Notes under the pieces: generated by a model
Databases searched by the model: none
The model's input: the letters and a program-made list of their open reading frames with translations, nothing else
Told to the model about the DNA's origin: nothing
Shown: positions 62,832-64,000 of the stretch, piece by piece
Numbering within the stretch: position 1 is the stretch's first letter
Layout: each line of letters starts with the position of its first letter
Position numbers and translations under genes: made by a program
Source of the DNA: Polaromonas sp.
GTDB lineage: Bacteria > Pseudomonadota > Gammaproteobacteria > Burkholderiales > Burkholderiaceae_C
Assembly (NCBI GenBank): GCA_028291985.1
Contig: JAQGNE010000070.1
Coordinates: 1-64,000 of the forward strand
Length of the DNA: 64,000 nucleotides
Direction of reading: 5' to 3'

Positions 62832-64000
62832 ATGGCCATTAGCCCGATATCGTCTACTGCTGCCGGTATGCAGCTTGTCACCAACGCTGCGTTGGCGCCT
62901 TTGCCCGCGTCCAGCCGGACTTTTGACTTCGGCGACCACGCCGCGCTCTGGCTCAGCTTGGGCGTGGGATTGCTGGTGATGCAGATTGGCGCGTATCTGG
63001 TTCCTGCGCTGGGCGCACAGCAGGCGTTGCTGGTGATCGTGGCAGGCTCCGTTCTGGGGGCGGGGCTCCTGGCGTGGACGGCCCGGCTAGGCTGCGCAAG
63101 CGGGCTGTCCAGCGCCGGACTCATGCACGCCACCTACGGCAGCAGCTTCGCGCGCCTGCCGGTGTTGCTGAACATCGTGCAGCTTGTCGGATGGACCACT
63201 TTCGAACTGGTCGTCATGCGGGACGGTACGGTCGCCATCGCACGCCAGTCGGGCGGGTTCGCCCATGCCGCATGGCCAGTGCTTGCCACGCTGCTGTGGG
63301 GCACTGTCCTACTGGCGCTACTGTCGGGGTCCATGGTGACACTGGTTCGCAAATTCATCGGCCGCTTTGGATTGCCGCTGGTCGTTGTTTCGCTGCTGTG
63401 GCTGACCTGGCAGTTTCTGGCGAAGGCCAACAGCCAGGGATTGGCTGTGCTGTGGAGCCGGCCTGGCGCTGGCGGCATGAGCATGTTGTCGGCGCTTGAC
63501 CTGGTGATCGCCATGCCCGTCTCCTGGCTGCCACTGGTTGCAGACTTTGCACGCCATGGGCGCAGCAGCAGCAGCGCGTTCCGGGGAACCTGGCTGGGCT
63601 ACGCCATTGCCAACATCTGGTGCTATAGCCTGGGTGTGCTGGTCGCTACTACAACACCCAGCACCGATCTGGTTGCTGCCCTGCTGCTGGCCCAAGGTGG
63701 CCTGATCGCACTGGGGCTGATTCTGGTTGATGAGGTAGACAACGCCTACGGCGACCTTTACTCGGGCTCGGTGGCGAGCCACAGCCTGAAGCCCTCATGG
63801 AGCATACGGCGCTGGGGCATGTTGATGTGCGTGGTATGCACCTTGCTGGCACTGGTATTGCCGATACACAGTCTCGAGCCGTTTTTGCTGATGCTCAGCT
63901 CGGTGTTCATACCGCTTTACGGTGTGATCCTGGCACGGCTTTCGGGCGCTCGTCCGCAGATGCTGCTGCAACCGGACGCCGGCCGCCAGGTCAATACCAG
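62832..64000 (+). CDS. cytX: Hydroxymethylpyrimidine transporter CytX, 3' end outside window
   Basis: The frame runs from ATG 62832 to the window end (389 codons plus 2 nt, incomplete). NCS1 permease features: the N-terminal DHAALWLSLGVGLLVMQIGA and about ten hydrophobic segments, with GSSFARLPVLLNIVQLVGWT and AMPVSWLPLVADFARHG. The TPP riboswitch directly upstream marks it as a thiamin-precursor uptake gene, and the CytX subgroup imports hydroxymethylpyrimidine. Little of the C-terminus should be missing. Confidence 0.88.
   Translation, partial: MAISPISSTAAGMQLVTNAALAPLPASSRTFDFGDHAALWLSLGVGLLVMQIGAYLVPALGAQQALLVIVAGSVLGAGLLAWTARLGCASGLSSAGLMHATYGSSFARLPVLLNIVQLVGWTTFELVVMRDGTVAIARQSGGFAHAAWPVLATLLWGTVLLALLSGSMVTLVRKFIGRFGLPLVVVSLLWLTWQFLAKANSQGLAVLWSRPGAGGMSMLSALDLVIAMPVSWLPLVADFARHGRSSSSAFRGTWLGYAIANIWCYSLGVLVATTTPSTDLVAALLLAQGGLIALGLILVDEVDNAYGDLYSGSVASHSLKPSWSIRRWGMLMCVVCTLLALVLPIHSLEPFLLMLSSVFIPLYGVILARLSGARPQMLLQPDAGRQVNT

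Overview
This window is chromosomal DNA from a GC-rich betaproteobacterium, most likely a Comamonadaceae member close to Polaromonas or Rhodoferax (Burkholderiales). The basis is gene content and order (mltG-tmk-holB-pilZ-tatD opposite ygfZ, the imuA-imuB-dnaE2 cassette, ferredoxin-type cysI followed by a DUF934 gene) and a family of short palindromic repeats. Genus is inference. No rRNA, tRNA, CRISPR array, transposase or phage gene was recognised.

Layout. 1-3.6 kb: a sulfide/persulfide-response block, with a BigR-like repressor, a divergent metallo-beta-lactamase-fold persulfide dioxygenase-like gene and two YeeE/YedE membrane proteins. It is flanked by decayed genes (a DUF599-like remnant and a truncated TlpA-like 5' end). 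3.6-9 kb: ankyrin protein, tatD, pilZ, holB, tmk, mltG. 8.7-25.7 kb: ygfZ, an NRDE protein, an O-antigen-ligase/TPR protein, lipase, Fe-dependent alcohol dehydrogenase, acyltransferase, patatin-like lipase, tex, a LapA-like protein, a NarL/NarX-type two-component system and serA. 26-28 kb: a secreted three-CBM SGNH hydrolase and a DsbG-like lipoprotein. 28-34 kb: the SOS mutagenesis cassette dnaE2-imuB-imuA with a LexA box, then dsbB. 34.7-39.9 kb: a decayed toxin-antitoxin remnant, sulfate transporter sbp-cysT-cysW-cysA, and a 1-Cys peroxiredoxin. 40-49.4 kb: envelope and stress genes of mixed function. 49.4-50.9 kb: an eroded stretch with a broken mop gene. 50.9-62.4 kb: a second sulfate-binding protein, yggX, mnmC, and the sulfate assimilation run tauE-cysI-DUF934-cysH-cysD-cysN, then fdxA and a ferredoxin-NADP reductase. 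62.4-64 kb: a TPP riboswitch and cytX, which runs off the window.

Sulfur is the main theme. Uptake (two binding proteins, one CysTWA), activation (CysDN), reduction to sulfite (CysH with the cysteines of APS reductases) and sulfite to sulfide (CysI without CysJ, presumably ferredoxin-fed) are all encoded here. The separate sulfide-detoxification block lies at the left edge.

The most unusual signal is a roughly 48-nt palindromic element, at least 13 copies between 9 and 62.6 kb. Five copies lie in protein-coding genes (ygfZ, a patatin-like gene, imuB twice, the DUF934 gene). Since 48 nt is 16 codons, the reading frame is kept, and four of the five are read in the same orientation and frame. 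A second, longer GC-rich repeat has been absorbed into the N-terminus of CysW, with another copy just before the ferredoxin-NADP reductase gene.
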